Below the pieces are notes generated by a model. That model was given only the letters and a program-made list of their open reading frames with translations, ran no database searches and was not told where the DNA came from. A stretch of DNA of 35,937 nt from Candidatus Bathyarchaeota archaeon (lineage in GTDB: Archaea; Thermoproteota; Bathyarchaeia; Bathyarchaeales; SOJC01), in assembly GCA_023131225.1 (NCBI GenBank), contig JAGLZW010000034.1:1-35937 (forward strand). Reading direction: 5' to 3'. Positions 15,772 through 24,368 of this stretch are shown piece after piece (positions within the stretch are counted from its first letter, which is position 1; each line of letters opens with the position of its first letter). The position numbers and the translations under genes were made by a program.

Positions 15772-15870
15772 ATGAACAGCAAGCAGCAAGGAGAAGTTTG
15801 TGGATGTGAGCAGAATTGCTTAGGTGACTGTGAGAAGTGCAATTTTATAAATTGGAACATCAGAGCTTAA
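15772..15870 (+). CDS. Candidate Cys-rich miniprotein, 32 aa, between the radical SAM genes
   Basis: The frame from ATG 15772 encodes a peptide with five cysteines (C10, C12, C16, C20, C23; EVCGCEQNCLGDCEKCNFIN), ending 24 bases before the radical SAM start at 15895. An in-frame ATG at 15733 would make it 45 residues and overlap the lrp start. The Cys spacing suggests metal or Fe-S binding. It could be a small partner of the adjacent enzyme, a Cys-sensing leader peptide, or chance. Against it: no strong ribosome binding site, and a plus-strand TATA position that would cut off the start. I know of no matching family. Confidence 0.4.
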   Translation: MNSKQQGEVCGCEQNCLGDCEKCNFINWNIRA

Positions 15871-15894
15871 TATTGCAGTTGGGGCCTAAGGTCT

Positions 15895-16893
15895 GTGAAC
15901 TTCGAAGAACTGTTAGCAGCAGATGAAAAAAAGCTTAAAGAAGCTCTGGAAAAGGCGCGGATAATAAGCCAGACATACTTTGGAAAGAAGCTCCTCTTTT
16001 ATGTGCCCAGTTTTGTCTATTACAAAACAGATTATTTTTGCTCTTTACCAACCGTTTTTCCATCAATCTCCATAACGGGCTCCTCATGTTCTCTACGATG
16101 TAAACACTGCAGCGGCATTGTCTTAAACACTATGTACCCCGCAGAGTCACCGGAGAAGCTTGTGGAACTTTGTAGAGATTTGAAAAGCAAAGGCGCGGTG
16201 GGATGCTTGATTAGTGGCGGATGTTTGCCAGATGGCTCTGTGCCGCTTGATAAGTTTGTGGATGCAATGGCGGAGATTAAGCGAGAGTTGGGGTTAACTC
16301 TAGTGGTACATACGGGTGTAGTTAGCAGAAGTATGGCGAAGCAGCTGAAGGAAGCAGGAATAGACGCTGCTTTAATCGACATAATTGGTTCAGATGAAAC
16401 AATAAAAGAAATCTACAACTTAGATGTTAGTGTGTCTGATTATAAAAACTCGCTTCAAGCATTACACAACGCTAAAATCCCAACTGTGCCCCATGTATTG
16501 GTGGGCCTTCACTACGGCGAGCTGAAAGGCGAACTGCATGCGCTAAAAATGCTTGCAAACTATGAACCTTCAGCAGTCATCGTAATCGCCTTCATGCCAA
16601 TCCGCGGCACCGCAATGGAAAAAGTTGAGCCACCTACACCTTCAGCAATAGGCAAAGTGCTTGTAGCTGCTAGGCTTATGATGCCGTCTACACCATTGGC
16701 GCTGGGATGTATGAGACCGAAAGGGATGCACAGAGCCATAACTGATGTTTTAGCTGTTAAGGCTGGTGTGAACGGTATCGCTTTTCCAGCAGAAGAAGCG
16801 ATAAAGCTGGCTAAGTCGCTGGGTTATGAAGTTTCTTTTTCCTCTTTATGTTGTTCTCAGATTTTCGAAGACCTAGAAGACCGGGAAAATTGA
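15895..16893 (+). CDS. Radical SAM protein; probable second component of a LipS-type lipoyl synthase
   Basis: 332 residues. The radical SAM motif is CSLRCKHC (C65, C69, C72), followed by SGIVLNTMYP. Further conserved Cys are C49 and a C-terminal pair C319-C320 (SSLCCSQIF), likely ligands of an auxiliary cluster. The family was long annotated as an uncharacterised biotin-synthase homologue. The archaeal lipoyl synthase uses two such proteins, each inserting one sulfur, and the partner-type gene is at 14189. GTG start at 15895 after AAGGT. If correct, the pair makes lipoyl groups for 2-oxoacid dehydrogenases or the glycine cleavage H protein. No lipoate ligase or H protein is in the window. Confidence 0.8.
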   Translation: MNFEELLAADEKKLKEALEKARIISQTYFGKKLLFYVPSFVYYKTDYFCSLPTVFPSISITGSSCSLRCKHCSGIVLNTMYPAESPEKLVELCRDLKSKGAVGCLISGGCLPDGSVPLDKFVDAMAEIKRELGLTLVVHTGVVSRSMAKQLKEAGIDAALIDIIGSDETIKEIYNLDVSVSDYKNSLQALHNAKIPTVPHVLVGLHYGELKGELHALKMLANYEPSAVIVIAFMPIRGTAMEKVEPPTPSAIGKVLVAARLMMPSTPLALGCMRPKGMHRAITDVLAVKAGVNGIAFPAEEAIKLAKSLGYEVSFSSLCCSQIFEDLEDREN

Positions 16894-16939
16894 GACATGA
16901 AAAAAATTGATGTGAAAGAATAAAGAGCCGAATAGAGTT

Positions 16940-17170
16940 TTATCTGAAAGTGAACTGCCACATTGAGCTCATTATCTGGTCTTTGGCGATTTTGATCTGT
17001 TTGCTCAGTTTTTTGGCGTCTTTTTTCGATATTCCTTGGCAGATAAGCTCTTTCTCGAATGCTTTTCTTGCTTTTCTCACTTTCCAGCCCAATGTTATCC
17101 AAATCAAGAGGAGTTGGGAGAGTAACTGAATGATTCGGGGAATTATGCCGAGAATTGTTCGTATTCGCAA
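16940..17170 (-). CDS. Small conserved-looking membrane-anchored basic protein, 76 aa
   Basis: A hydrophobic N-terminal helix (residues 5-30, IIPRIIQLLSQLLLIWITL) is followed by a strongly basic helical tail (KVRKARKAFEKELICQGISK and onwards). The tail resembles short archaeal proteins I have seen without an assigned function. TTG start at 17170 after GGAG; its upstream neighbour at 17204 ends 33 bases away on the same strand, so the two are probably one unit. It converges on the radical SAM gene. Confidence 0.6.
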   Translation of the reverse strand: MRIRTILGIIPRIIQLLSQLLLIWITLGWKVRKARKAFEKELICQGISKKDAKKLSKQIKIAKDQIMSSMWQFTFR

Positions 17171-17203
17171 GTCTGTAGCTCCGCCGATAATTGGAAGAGA
17201 AGT

Positions 17204-17599
17204 TTAATCTTCTTCCTCTTCTGAGCTTAAGCCCTTTTCCTTCATTTTCTCAGAGATTCTATCTTTAATTCTCTTCTGTATTTCTTCATGCATTTTTGGA
17301 GAGAAAGAGCCTTTACTCCCAATTTGCTTAAAAAGGTCGCCTAATCCTGTAAACGTTTTCATGTAGTCCTCTGTCATTTGCAGAGCTAGGTTGTCTGGCA
17401 TTCCGCTGTCTTTTAGTTCTTTGTAGAAAGCTCCAGCTGCCTTGCCCATGTTGCGTCCTGCTTCTTCGCTGAAAACGCTGGCGATGATGTTTTTAATGAG
17501 TGCTGGAATTTCGGTGGAGACGACGCTTAGGATTTCTTTAATCTCTTCGGCTTCTTCCTTTGGGCTTTTTTCTCGACCTCTATCTTTCTTTTCTAGCAT
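17204..17599 (-). CDS. Hypothetical helical protein, 131 aa
   Basis: Not recognised. Acidic and basic clusters at both ends surround a helical core (IPALIKNIIASVFSEEAGRN through DLFKQIGSK) with an amphipathic pattern, and the C-terminus is acidic (SSEEEED). It has no clear membrane span, though residues 30-45 are hydrophobic and could sit on a membrane. The ATG at 17599 follows GGAGAA. It is followed on the same strand by the 76-residue membrane-anchored protein, which suggests a joint role near the membrane. Confidence 0.7.
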   Translation of the reverse strand: MLEKKDRGREKSPKEEAEEIKEILSVVSTEIPALIKNIIASVFSEEAGRNMGKAAGAFYKELKDSGMPDNLALQMTEDYMKTFTGLGDLFKQIGSKGSFSPKMHEEIQKRIKDRISEKMKEKGLSSEEEED

Positions 17600-17620
17600 T
17601 TTATTTTTCTCCTTTTGTTG

Positions 17621-17812
17621 TTAACGGAAGATATATCGTCTTGATATTGTGATAGCTTGAGCTTTTTTGTGTTCCGCTTCAAACTTTGCTTTTTCTATTG
17701 AGCAGTTGTTGTGTTGTGTAACTGCGATATTAATGCCTGAAGACGGGGCAATTGTTTGTGGTAGTATCTTCCTTATTCCAGACAGCTTGTTTCTACTTAA
17801 ACTTGTTTTCAT
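17621..17812 (-). CDS. Hypothetical small protein, 63 aa
   Basis: Not recognised. ATG at 17812 lies 9 bases after a textbook archaeal binding site (GAGGTG), and the stop is 21 bases before the next start at 17599, so it would be the first gene of a three-gene unit. The product is basic with one Cys. A short inverted repeat (ACACCT/AGGTGT, about 17820-17843) covers the binding site. Coding status rests on the binding site and spacing only. Confidence 0.45.
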   Translation of the reverse strand: MKTSLSRNKLSGIRKILPQTIAPSSGINIAVTQHNNCSIEKAKFEAEHKKAQAITISRRYIFR

Positions 17813-17889
17813 GTTTCATACACCTCACTATAATAGAAGGTGTGGACACTCTAGTTTAGTATCGTGAGAAAAAGTGGTCAATCACTTGG

Positions 17890-18342
17890 TCACTGTTCGA
17901 TTAATTCATATTTTTTGCCGAAGCCTACAACTTGGCGGACTATTCCTTCCTTTTCTAGTTGTTTTATGCGTTGTCTAATTATGCGTCTTGAGGCTGTGCC
18001 TCGCATGGCTTGAACTTGGCGTGTTATGGCGGAAATATTTAGTGGACCTTTCACGGCAAGGGCCTGTATTACGCATCGCCTCATTTCGTCTCTGGCAACT
18101 TCTGGCTTTTTGATGACTTGTTCTGCCATTTTTAATCGCGCTGCAATCTTCAAAGGTTCCTCGTATAAGCCTAAACCCACCTTTGTAAGCCGCAATGACG
18201 CTACTAATCCTTCATATTCAGGTTTTTCAAGAATCAAAGTTTCAAGAGCGTCTAAACGCTTTATTATCAGGTCTAACTTTTCGCTCAACTCTTCAGCGCT
18301 AATGGTTGATTTAGGCTGTGGTTTCTTCTTGTTTTCACTCAT
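17890..18342 (-). CDS. Winged-helix protein, putative regulator
   Basis: 150 residues. A polar N-terminus with a short coiled coil ([20 protein letters not shown]) is followed by a C-terminal winged helix ([20 protein letters not shown], then [19 protein letters not shown]). The layout suits a DNA-binding protein that dimerises through its N-terminal helix. ATG at 18342. Its target is unknown; the small proteins just downstream on the same strand are candidates. Confidence 0.7.
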   Translation of the reverse strand: MSENKKKPQPKSTISAEELSEKLDLIIKRLDALETLILEKPEYEGLVASLRLTKVGLGLYEEPLKIAARLKMAEQVIKKPEVARDEMRRCVIQALAVKGPLNISAITRQVQAMRGTASRRIIRQRIKQLEKEGIVRQVVGFGKKYELIEQ

Positions 18343-18523
18343 CTCTGAGCAAACTCGCTTCGGATGGAAAAGGTATAAGGTTCTTTGTTTAAATGGTTAT
18401 ACTCATTTGACAGTTCTCATCCTCATAAATAGACGTTCAGGGAATGGAATAAACAGAAGCATAAGACTCTAGCTTAGAGCGTCAAACAGCAAGTTGCCCG
18501 TATTTCAAAGCTTGCCAATGCTT

Positions 18524-19451
18524 CTACTCTTTTTCTCTTTGCTGCACCGCCTTAGTTGCCCTGCTTGCCCCCGCAAACGCTGACAACCCTAGAATCTCTC
18601 CTTTTGCTATATCCATTGGAATCGCAAACACAATTGTATTGCTCTGATCATAACTAATGTCTTCCAAACTCGACAAAGTGCGCAGATATAAGGTTCAATT
18701 ACTCATCTGTTTTACAGCTTTCTCCAAATTTAGGGCAGCCATTAGCTCACCTTCACTCTTAATAATTACTGCCCGCTTTTCCCGCTCAGCCTCAGCTTGC
18801 CATGCAATCACTCGCTTCATATTTTCTGGTAACTCTACAGTTTGCAAACTCACTGAAATGATATCCACGCCCCAATCCTGCGTCTCCTGCTCCACAATCC
18901 TGCCAATCCTATCCGCAATCTCATCCCGCCGCGCCAGCAACTCGCCCAACTTCACATTTCCAACAACATCGCGCATCGTCGTCTGTGCGTGCTTCATCAC
19001 GCTGTTTCACACGTTCTGAATGTTCACCAAACTGTCCCTTGTGTTCACTACTTTCATAAACACCACAGCATCAACGGTCACACTGATGTTGTCCTTGGTC
19101 ATAACCTCCTGTCCCGAAACATCCAAAGTAATAATCCGCTTATCCTGCTTCAAGAAACTCTCCGCCAATGGCCACTTAAAGAAAAAGCCAGGACCCACTA
19201 ACCATTGAAACTTCCCAAGTCGCAACGCAATGGTCTCCTCCCATTCCTTGTTAATCGCCATACAACCAGGTAAGAATCCTAGGAAATCAAAGCGACAATC
19301 GCAAACAGAGCAGATCGAATGTTAGGAAAGGCAAGGATATCAGCACCAGAAACAACACAAACAATCCCAAGAAGAACACGAACGGAGTAGAAGAACTCGA
19401 ATACTCTTCACCTCTGCTCGACGCAACAACCGTACTCTTTATCTCATTCAT
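18524..19451 (-). pseudogene. Disrupted SPFH (stomatin/prohibitin/band 7) protein gene
   Basis: Three collinear pieces on the minus strand. The 5' piece (19451-19287) encodes a short polar N-terminus plus a membrane helix (FVFFLGLFVLFLVLISLPFL). It is shifted by one base against the second piece (from 19261), which holds the band 7 start (LRLGKFQWLVGPGFFFKWPL, MTKDNISVTVDAVVFMKVVN). That frame then meets TGA at 19007 and continues without a shift (KHAQTTMRDVVG, ELPENMKRVIAWQAEAERE). It meets a second TGA at 18695 and continues again (YLRTLSSLEDISYDQSNTIV) to a TAG at 18524. SPFH proteins scaffold membrane complexes and proteases. TGA is an ordinary stop elsewhere here, so decay is the simplest reading. 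Confidence 0.85.
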
Positions 19452-19598
19452 CCTTTCAAACCCACCTCCCTCTCTCCCAACACTTTATTGTATCAAACCC
19501 TATTTCTGTTTTGTCAACACTACAAATACATTCATGTTTGACGTTTATTAGAAGCTAATTTGGAGTGAATAGTAGATGGTCTAATTATGAGTGAACGC

Positions 19599-19626
19599 AC
19601 ACGATTCTAAACAGCAGAAATCGTGT
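19599..19626. repeat. Inverted repeat upstream of the subtilase gene
   Basis: 8-base arms ACACGATT / AATCGTGT with a 12-base spacer, about 100 bases before the likely TATA element of the protease gene. Possible regulator site or hairpin. Confidence 0.4.
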
Positions 19627-19723
19627 AGATAGATTTACATAGTAAACCAGTTGAGAAGCCATCTGAACATTCCATTTTTTATCCAAAATTGTGGGCATGC
19701 AAGCGAATAGAAGATTCTTTCAG

Positions 19724-19735
19724 AAATATTAATAG
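19724..19735 (+). promoter_or_regulatory. TATA-like element of the subtilase gene
   Basis: AAATATTAATAG. Transcripts would begin near 19755, just before the binding site GGGGGAAAGA and the GTG at 19767, which supports that start over the upstream in-frame TTG at 19689. Confidence 0.45.
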
Positions 19736-19766
19736 TTGCCGAGACATAGGGAGTTTGGGGGAAAGA

Positions 19767-22700
19767 GTGAGAAAATTAGCTTCAGCGGTTATTCTGGCAT
19801 TGCTTTTGGTTAGCACACTAGCACTAGCATTTAACATTCAACCAGCTGAGGCAGAATCTAAAGCTCAAACTGTGGATAACACTGTATCAGCAGGCTTTTC
19901 AGAAATACAAGAAATTGTGACCGAAATGAATCCAACGAAAACCTGCCGTAATTCAATAACCCAGTTGTCTAAATCAGCAACCAAATCTTTTTTCAAAAAC
20001 GAATTGCATGCACAATCGACGGGTATATTTCCACTGCCTTTTGAGGAGTGCGATAAGTGGTATTTTGGCAAAGAAGTAAAGTGGGGTGATTTTGCTTATG
20101 TTGATGATGATTCTGCAGAGCTCGTAATAGGACTTAACGACCTACGGCCAAGGAGTTACTCCGAGATCGATGATTTAATTGTAAGCAGTGGTGGAGAACT
20201 TGTCAACACAATTTCAATAGATGGCAAAGTAACTGCCATTGTAGCTGATATGCCTTATGAAGTTATGCCTATTTTTGTATCAGAAGTTCGGATGGCAAAG
20301 TTGTCGAGGTATATCGAGCCTAACGTGAGGTTCGAGGTTGATCTTGTTCCAAATGATCTTGGTTGGTTGAAGCAATGGGGGCCAGTCAAGATAGAGGCAG
20401 ATAAAGCTTGGGACACGCAAACTGGCAATCCTTCGGTTCTTGTGGCAGTAATTGATACAGGTATTGACTGGAATCACCCTGATTTGGCTGCTAATTACGT
20501 TGCCTTAGGATACGATTGGGTGAACAATGACCCAGATCCCATGGACGACGTAGGACATGGTACTCATTGCGCTGGAATAATTGCTGCTGTACTCAACAAC
20601 AAAATAGGTATAGCAGGATTAGCTCAAATTCAAATTATGGCTGAGAAAGGTCTGGGACCTAGAGGAGGACGATCAGACGAGCTCGCCAAAGCCATTATTC
20701 ATGCAGTAGATCAAGGAGCAAAAATTCTCAGTTGTAGTTGGGGTAGTGGTGTGAAAAGCAATGTTGTGCGCGAGGCTCTGGAATACGCTTATGACCACAG
20801 TGTATTGGTGATTGGATCAGCTGGAAACAACGCTGCAAGCATGGAGCGCTATCCCGCTGCTTACGACGAAGTTGTAGCAGTTACTGCAACCGACGAATTT
20901 GACGATCCAGCTGAGTTTACCAACTTTGGGGACTGGGTTGAAGTTGCAGCGCCTGGCGTTTACATATACTCGACGATTTGGGACGATTCATATGCACATA
21001 TGAGCGGTACATCGATGTCAGCCCCACATGTTTCTGGTGTTGCTGCTTTGATTTGGAGCCAGTTTCCAAGCATGTCACGAGATCAAGTGTACGCTCAACT
21101 GCGTTTCACCGTGGACGACTTGGGCTCGTCTGGGTTTGACGAGTATTATGGGTATGGGAGAGTCAACGCACGGAAGGCTGTAGAGCAAACTCCATCTGAT
21201 CATGATGTCTTTGTTTTGAGATTGAAGACGCCTTCCTATATGAGACTTGACCGTCCAGCAGCTATCGATGCTGCTATACTTAACATGGGAACAAAAGACG
21301 AAGGCGACATAATAGTACAACTGTTGGTTAATGGCAGCTTAGTTGACTCAAAAACCATTGGCTTCTTGGTAAGTGGTGCATCTACTTCTGTGAACTACTC
21401 GTGGACACCAACGATTGAAGGGGCATATAATATCACAGTTCACGTGGTGCCTGTAATTGGCGAAACTATCATTAATAATAACGCCTTATCCACACAAAAA
21501 AGCGTCAAAATATCTCAACTCATCAGGGTTCCAGAGGATTATGGTACAATACAAGGTGCAATAGATGTTGCAAAGGCAGGAGACACCATTTCCGTGGCTT
21601 CTGGAACATATTATGAAAACATATGGATAAATGAGGAAGACTTAATGCTTGTTGGAGAAAATATGAATAGTACCATTATTCAGGGAGAAGTTGTTGTGGC
21701 TGCAGACAATGTTAACGTCAATGGCTTCACAATTCAGAATGCTTACTTTGGCATAGCAGTTTATGGTTCTAGAGATAGCATAATCAACAATACAAGAACC
21801 TTAAACAACGAAATTGGAATATACATTCTTTATTCCGCCAATATTACCCTTGTGAACAATTACATGGCTGGCAACAGCAACAACTTGGACGTCGATGGCT
21901 ATTCACTTAGCGATTTTATTCATAACGTTGATGCTTCTAATTTCGTTAATGGAAAGCCAGTATATTATTGGATTGATGAACATGACAAGCAGGTTCCTCC
22001 TGACGCGGGTTACGTAGCCGCAGTGAACTGTACAAAAATCGTGATTAAGGATTTAAATCTGACAGATAACGGTGAAGGCGTGTTACTCGTTTGCACGAAT
22101 GAGTCTGTTATAGAGAATATAAATGCATCAGACAATTATGATGGCGTGTATCTAGCATATTCTGTCAACAATACTGTGGGTCGCTGCTTAGTAACAAGCA
22201 ACTATAATGGTATTTACTTGTATGAATCTATAGGTAACAATGTCAGCCATAATCTAGTGATCGATAATGAGAAAGGCATATACTCATATTATTCAAGTTA
22301 CAACAGAATTAACTTCAATGAGTTGCTGAACAAAGATGTCGGTCTCCTTTTGGACAAATCGAGCAATACCACGGTTAACAACAACAGAATATTAAACAGC
22401 ACAGACGGCATTTACTTAAAAAAATCTAGCTGTAACATCCTTAGAAACAATAACATGACAAATAACGAATACAACTTTAGGGTTACGGGTAGTTGTCTCC
22501 TGCATTTTTCTCAAGACATCGACAATTCCAACACAGTTGATGGCAAGCCAATTTATTACTGGTTGAATCAAAAAAATAAACAAATTCCAGTTGATGCAGG
22601 ATATGTAGCAGTCGTAAACTCCACAAACATTGCTGTAAGAGACCTGAACCTAACAAACAATGCACACGGTGTACTCTTTGCATTTACTGCCGAATCCCTC

Positions 22701-24302
22701 ATAGAAAATGTGAATACTTCAAAAAATACGTATGGAATCTACCTGTACAATTCCTTCAACAACGCTGTAGTGGGCAACACAGTAACCTCAAAGAGTAAAC
22801 GTGGCATTCAACTGATTGGTTCCAACAGTAACACCATTAGCAACAACCTAATTACACGCAATTACATTGGCATTGGTCTATGGTTATCCGCTGAAAATAA
22901 TACGATTAATAATAATGCAATATCTAACGGTACTTTGGGGGGTGTTGGAATTTACCTGAGCCATTCTATCAGCAATGCTATCGTCAACAACACCGTAACA
23001 AACAATGAACATGGCATTACGCTGTACCAATCAAATAGTAGTACTCTTCTGAAAAACATAATTTCAGACAACGAACAGGGTGGTGTCTTCTTATTTTATT
23101 CCAGTGGTAATGTTCTCAGAGAGAATAACATGAGTGGCAACGAGTACAATTTCGGAGTTGATGGATATTTCCTCTCGCACTTTGTTCAAGACATTGACAC
23201 TTCAAATACTGTAGATGGAAAGTCTATTCACTACTTGGTGAACCAACATGATCAAACGATTCCAACCACTGCTGGATATGTAGCTGCCATAAATTCCACA
23301 AGCATAACTATAAGAAACTTAGACACAGAAAACAACCTGCAGGGAGTATTACTCGCTTACACAACAAACTCCACAATAATGGATGTGACAACCTCCTGTA
23401 ACCTCAACGGTATTTACCTATGGTATTCTGAGAATAACACGATAAATGGAAACAACGTTACAAACAACGAAGAGGACGGTATTGGTCTACACTATTCCAA
23501 TGGCAATACTCTCAGTGGTAATACACTAGAAGACAACTTGATTGGCATAGATATCTACACTGCATCGCACAAGAATACAATTTGCAATAACACAGTATTG
23601 AAAAACGTCGGCGGCATCATGTTATATCATTCTGACGATAATATCATTAGCGAAAACAACGTTACAGGTGGTATCGAAGCACCAAATGGTTTAATAGGCA
23701 TATCATTAACCGCATCTGAAAGCAACATATTAAGCCAAAATACTGTATCTGTCAATCAATTTGTTATTGGTGCAGGAATCCTTTTAGAGTTGTCTTCTAC
23801 AAATAATACCATTGTTCGGAATACACTATCGGAAAACATGGTTGGCATCTGGATGCGCTATTCTGACGATAGCACAGTGTACCACAACAATTTCATCGAC
23901 AATTCAAGGCAAGTAATGAGTTTCAACTCAATTAACATTTGGGATAATGGTTATCCTTCAGGTGGAAGCCACTGGAGCGACTACAATGGAACAGACTTGT
24001 ACAGTGGGCCCTATCAGAATGAGACGGGAAGTGATGGAATAGCAGACGCACCATTCGTTATCGATGGGAACAACACAGATAACTATCCGCTCACAAAGCC
24101 TTGGATGCCTGTTACAGGCACGGGCGATTTAAACCACGATGGAAAAGTAAATATTTTCGACATAGTATTGGCAGCGTCAATCTACGGATGCAGAGAAGGA
24201 GAACCAAACTGGAACCCAGAGGCAGACCTAGCTCCGAAATACGGAGTAATAGACCTATTCGACTTAGTGACAATAGTATACCATTATGGACAAAGCTGGT
24301 AG
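19767..24302 (+). CDS. Secreted subtilisin-like protease with CARDB-like, beta-helix (NosD/PbH1) and dockerin domains
   Basis: 1511 residues from GTG 19767 (site GGGGGAAAGA). Order: signal peptide (about 1-30, MRKLASAVILALLLVSTLAL, then cleavage near AEA); propeptide region; peptidase S8 domain with Asp230 (VIDTGID), His264 (GHGTHC), oxyanion Asn354 (SAGNN) and Ser416 (GTSMSAPHVSG); a CARDB/APHP-like beta domain (about 475-585); a long right-handed beta-helix rich in Asn turns, starting PEDYGTIQGAIDVAKAGDTI and holding three 94-residue repeats; the NosD-type end (HWSDYNGTDLYSG, DNYPL); and a type I dockerin (about 1452-1511) with two calcium loops (GDLNHDGKVNIFDIV and a second ending DLVTIVYHYG). 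All catalytic residues are present. It probably acts outside the cell on proteins or polysaccharide-bound material, docking to a cohesin encoded elsewhere. Confidence 0.93.
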   Translation: MRKLASAVILALLLVSTLALAFNIQPAEAESKAQTVDNTVSAGFSEIQEIVTEMNPTKTCRNSITQLSKSATKSFFKNELHAQSTGIFPLPFEECDKWYFGKEVKWGDFAYVDDDSAELVIGLNDLRPRSYSEIDDLIVSSGGELVNTISIDGKVTAIVADMPYEVMPIFVSEVRMAKLSRYIEPNVRFEVDLVPNDLGWLKQWGPVKIEADKAWDTQTGNPSVLVAVIDTGIDWNHPDLAANYVALGYDWVNNDPDPMDDVGHGTHCAGIIAAVLNNKIGIAGLAQIQIMAEKGLGPRGGRSDELAKAIIHAVDQGAKILSCSWGSGVKSNVVREALEYAYDHSVLVIGSAGNNAASMERYPAAYDEVVAVTATDEFDDPAEFTNFGDWVEVAAPGVYIYSTIWDDSYAHMSGTSMSAPHVSGVAALIWSQFPSMSRDQVYAQLRFTVDDLGSSGFDEYYGYGRVNARKAVEQTPSDHDVFVLRLKTPSYMRLDRPAAIDAAILNMGTKDEGDIIVQLLVNGSLVDSKTIGFLVSGASTSVNYSWTPTIEGAYNITVHVVPVIGETIINNNALSTQKSVKISQLIRVPEDYGTIQGAIDVAKAGDTISVASGTYYENIWINEEDLMLVGENMNSTIIQGEVVVAADNVNVNGFTIQNAYFGIAVYGSRDSIINNTRTLNNEIGIYILYSANITLVNNYMAGNSNNLDVDGYSLSDFIHNVDASNFVNGKPVYYWIDEHDKQVPPDAGYVAAVNCTKIVIKDLNLTDNGEGVLLVCTNESVIENINASDNYDGVYLAYSVNNTVGRCLVTSNYNGIYLYESIGNNVSHNLVIDNEKGIYSYYSSYNRINFNELLNKDVGLLLDKSSNTTVNNNRILNSTDGIYLKKSSCNILRNNNMTNNEYNFRVTGSCLLHFSQDIDNSNTVDGKPIYYWLNQKNKQIPVDAGYVAVVNSTNIAVRDLNLTNNAHGVLFAFTAESLIENVNTSKNTYGIYLYNSFNNAVVGNTVTSKSKRGIQLIGSNSNTISNNLITRNYIGIGLWLSAENNTINNNAISNGTLGGVGIYLSHSISNAIVNNTVTNNEHGITLYQSNSSTLLKNIISDNEQGGVFLFYSSGNVLRENNMSGNEYNFGVDGYFLSHFVQDIDTSNTVDGKSIHYLVNQHDQTIPTTAGYVAAINSTSITIRNLDTENNLQGVLLAYTTNSTIMDVTTSCNLNGIYLWYSENNTINGNNVTNNEEDGIGLHYSNGNTLSGNTLEDNLIGIDIYTASHKNTICNNTVLKNVGGIMLYHSDDNIISENNVTGGIEAPNGLIGISLTASESNILSQNTVSVNQFVIGAGILLELSSTNNTIVRNTLSENMVGIWMRYSDDSTVYHNNFIDNSRQVMSFNSINIWDNGYPSGGSHWSDYNGTDLYSGPYQNETGSDGIADAPFVIDGNNTDNYPLTKPWMPVTGTGDLNHDGKVNIFDIVLAASIYGCREGEPNWNPEADLAPKYGVIDLFDLVTIVYHYGQSW
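21873..22154 (+). repeat. 94-residue internal repeat, copy 1
   Basis: 282 bases. Key residues: VDGYSLSDF, NGKPVYYW, DAGYVAAVN, DLNLTDN. Part of the beta-helix region; each copy interrupts runs of short beta-helix coils. Confidence 0.8.
22464..22745 (+). repeat. 94-residue internal repeat, copy 2
   Basis: 282 bases, the same length as the other copies with no gap. Key residues: VDGKPIYYW, DAGYVAVVN, DLNLTNN. It starts 591 bases after copy 1. Confidence 0.8.
23139..23420 (+). repeat. 94-residue internal repeat, copy 3
   Basis: 282 bases. The most diverged in the middle (VDGKSIHYLVNQHDQ, TAGYVAAIN, NLDTENN). It starts 675 bases after copy 2. Confidence 0.8.
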
Positions 24303-24368
24303 CAACAATGTAGAAGTGCACACTCGTTTCTCCATGATAGCGTGTGCCGTGAAACCCCCAAAAAATTA

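Noticed and set aside
15735-15860. N-terminal extension of the Lrp regulator
   Set aside because: The extra 42 residues are not like the family, lie upstream of the probable TATA element, and run antisense to the Cys-rich frame.
18695-19009. Selenocysteine or TGA-as-Trp in the SPFH gene
   Set aside because: No SECIS-like hairpin was identified, TGA ends several intact genes here, and there is also a frameshift upstream, so decay is simpler.
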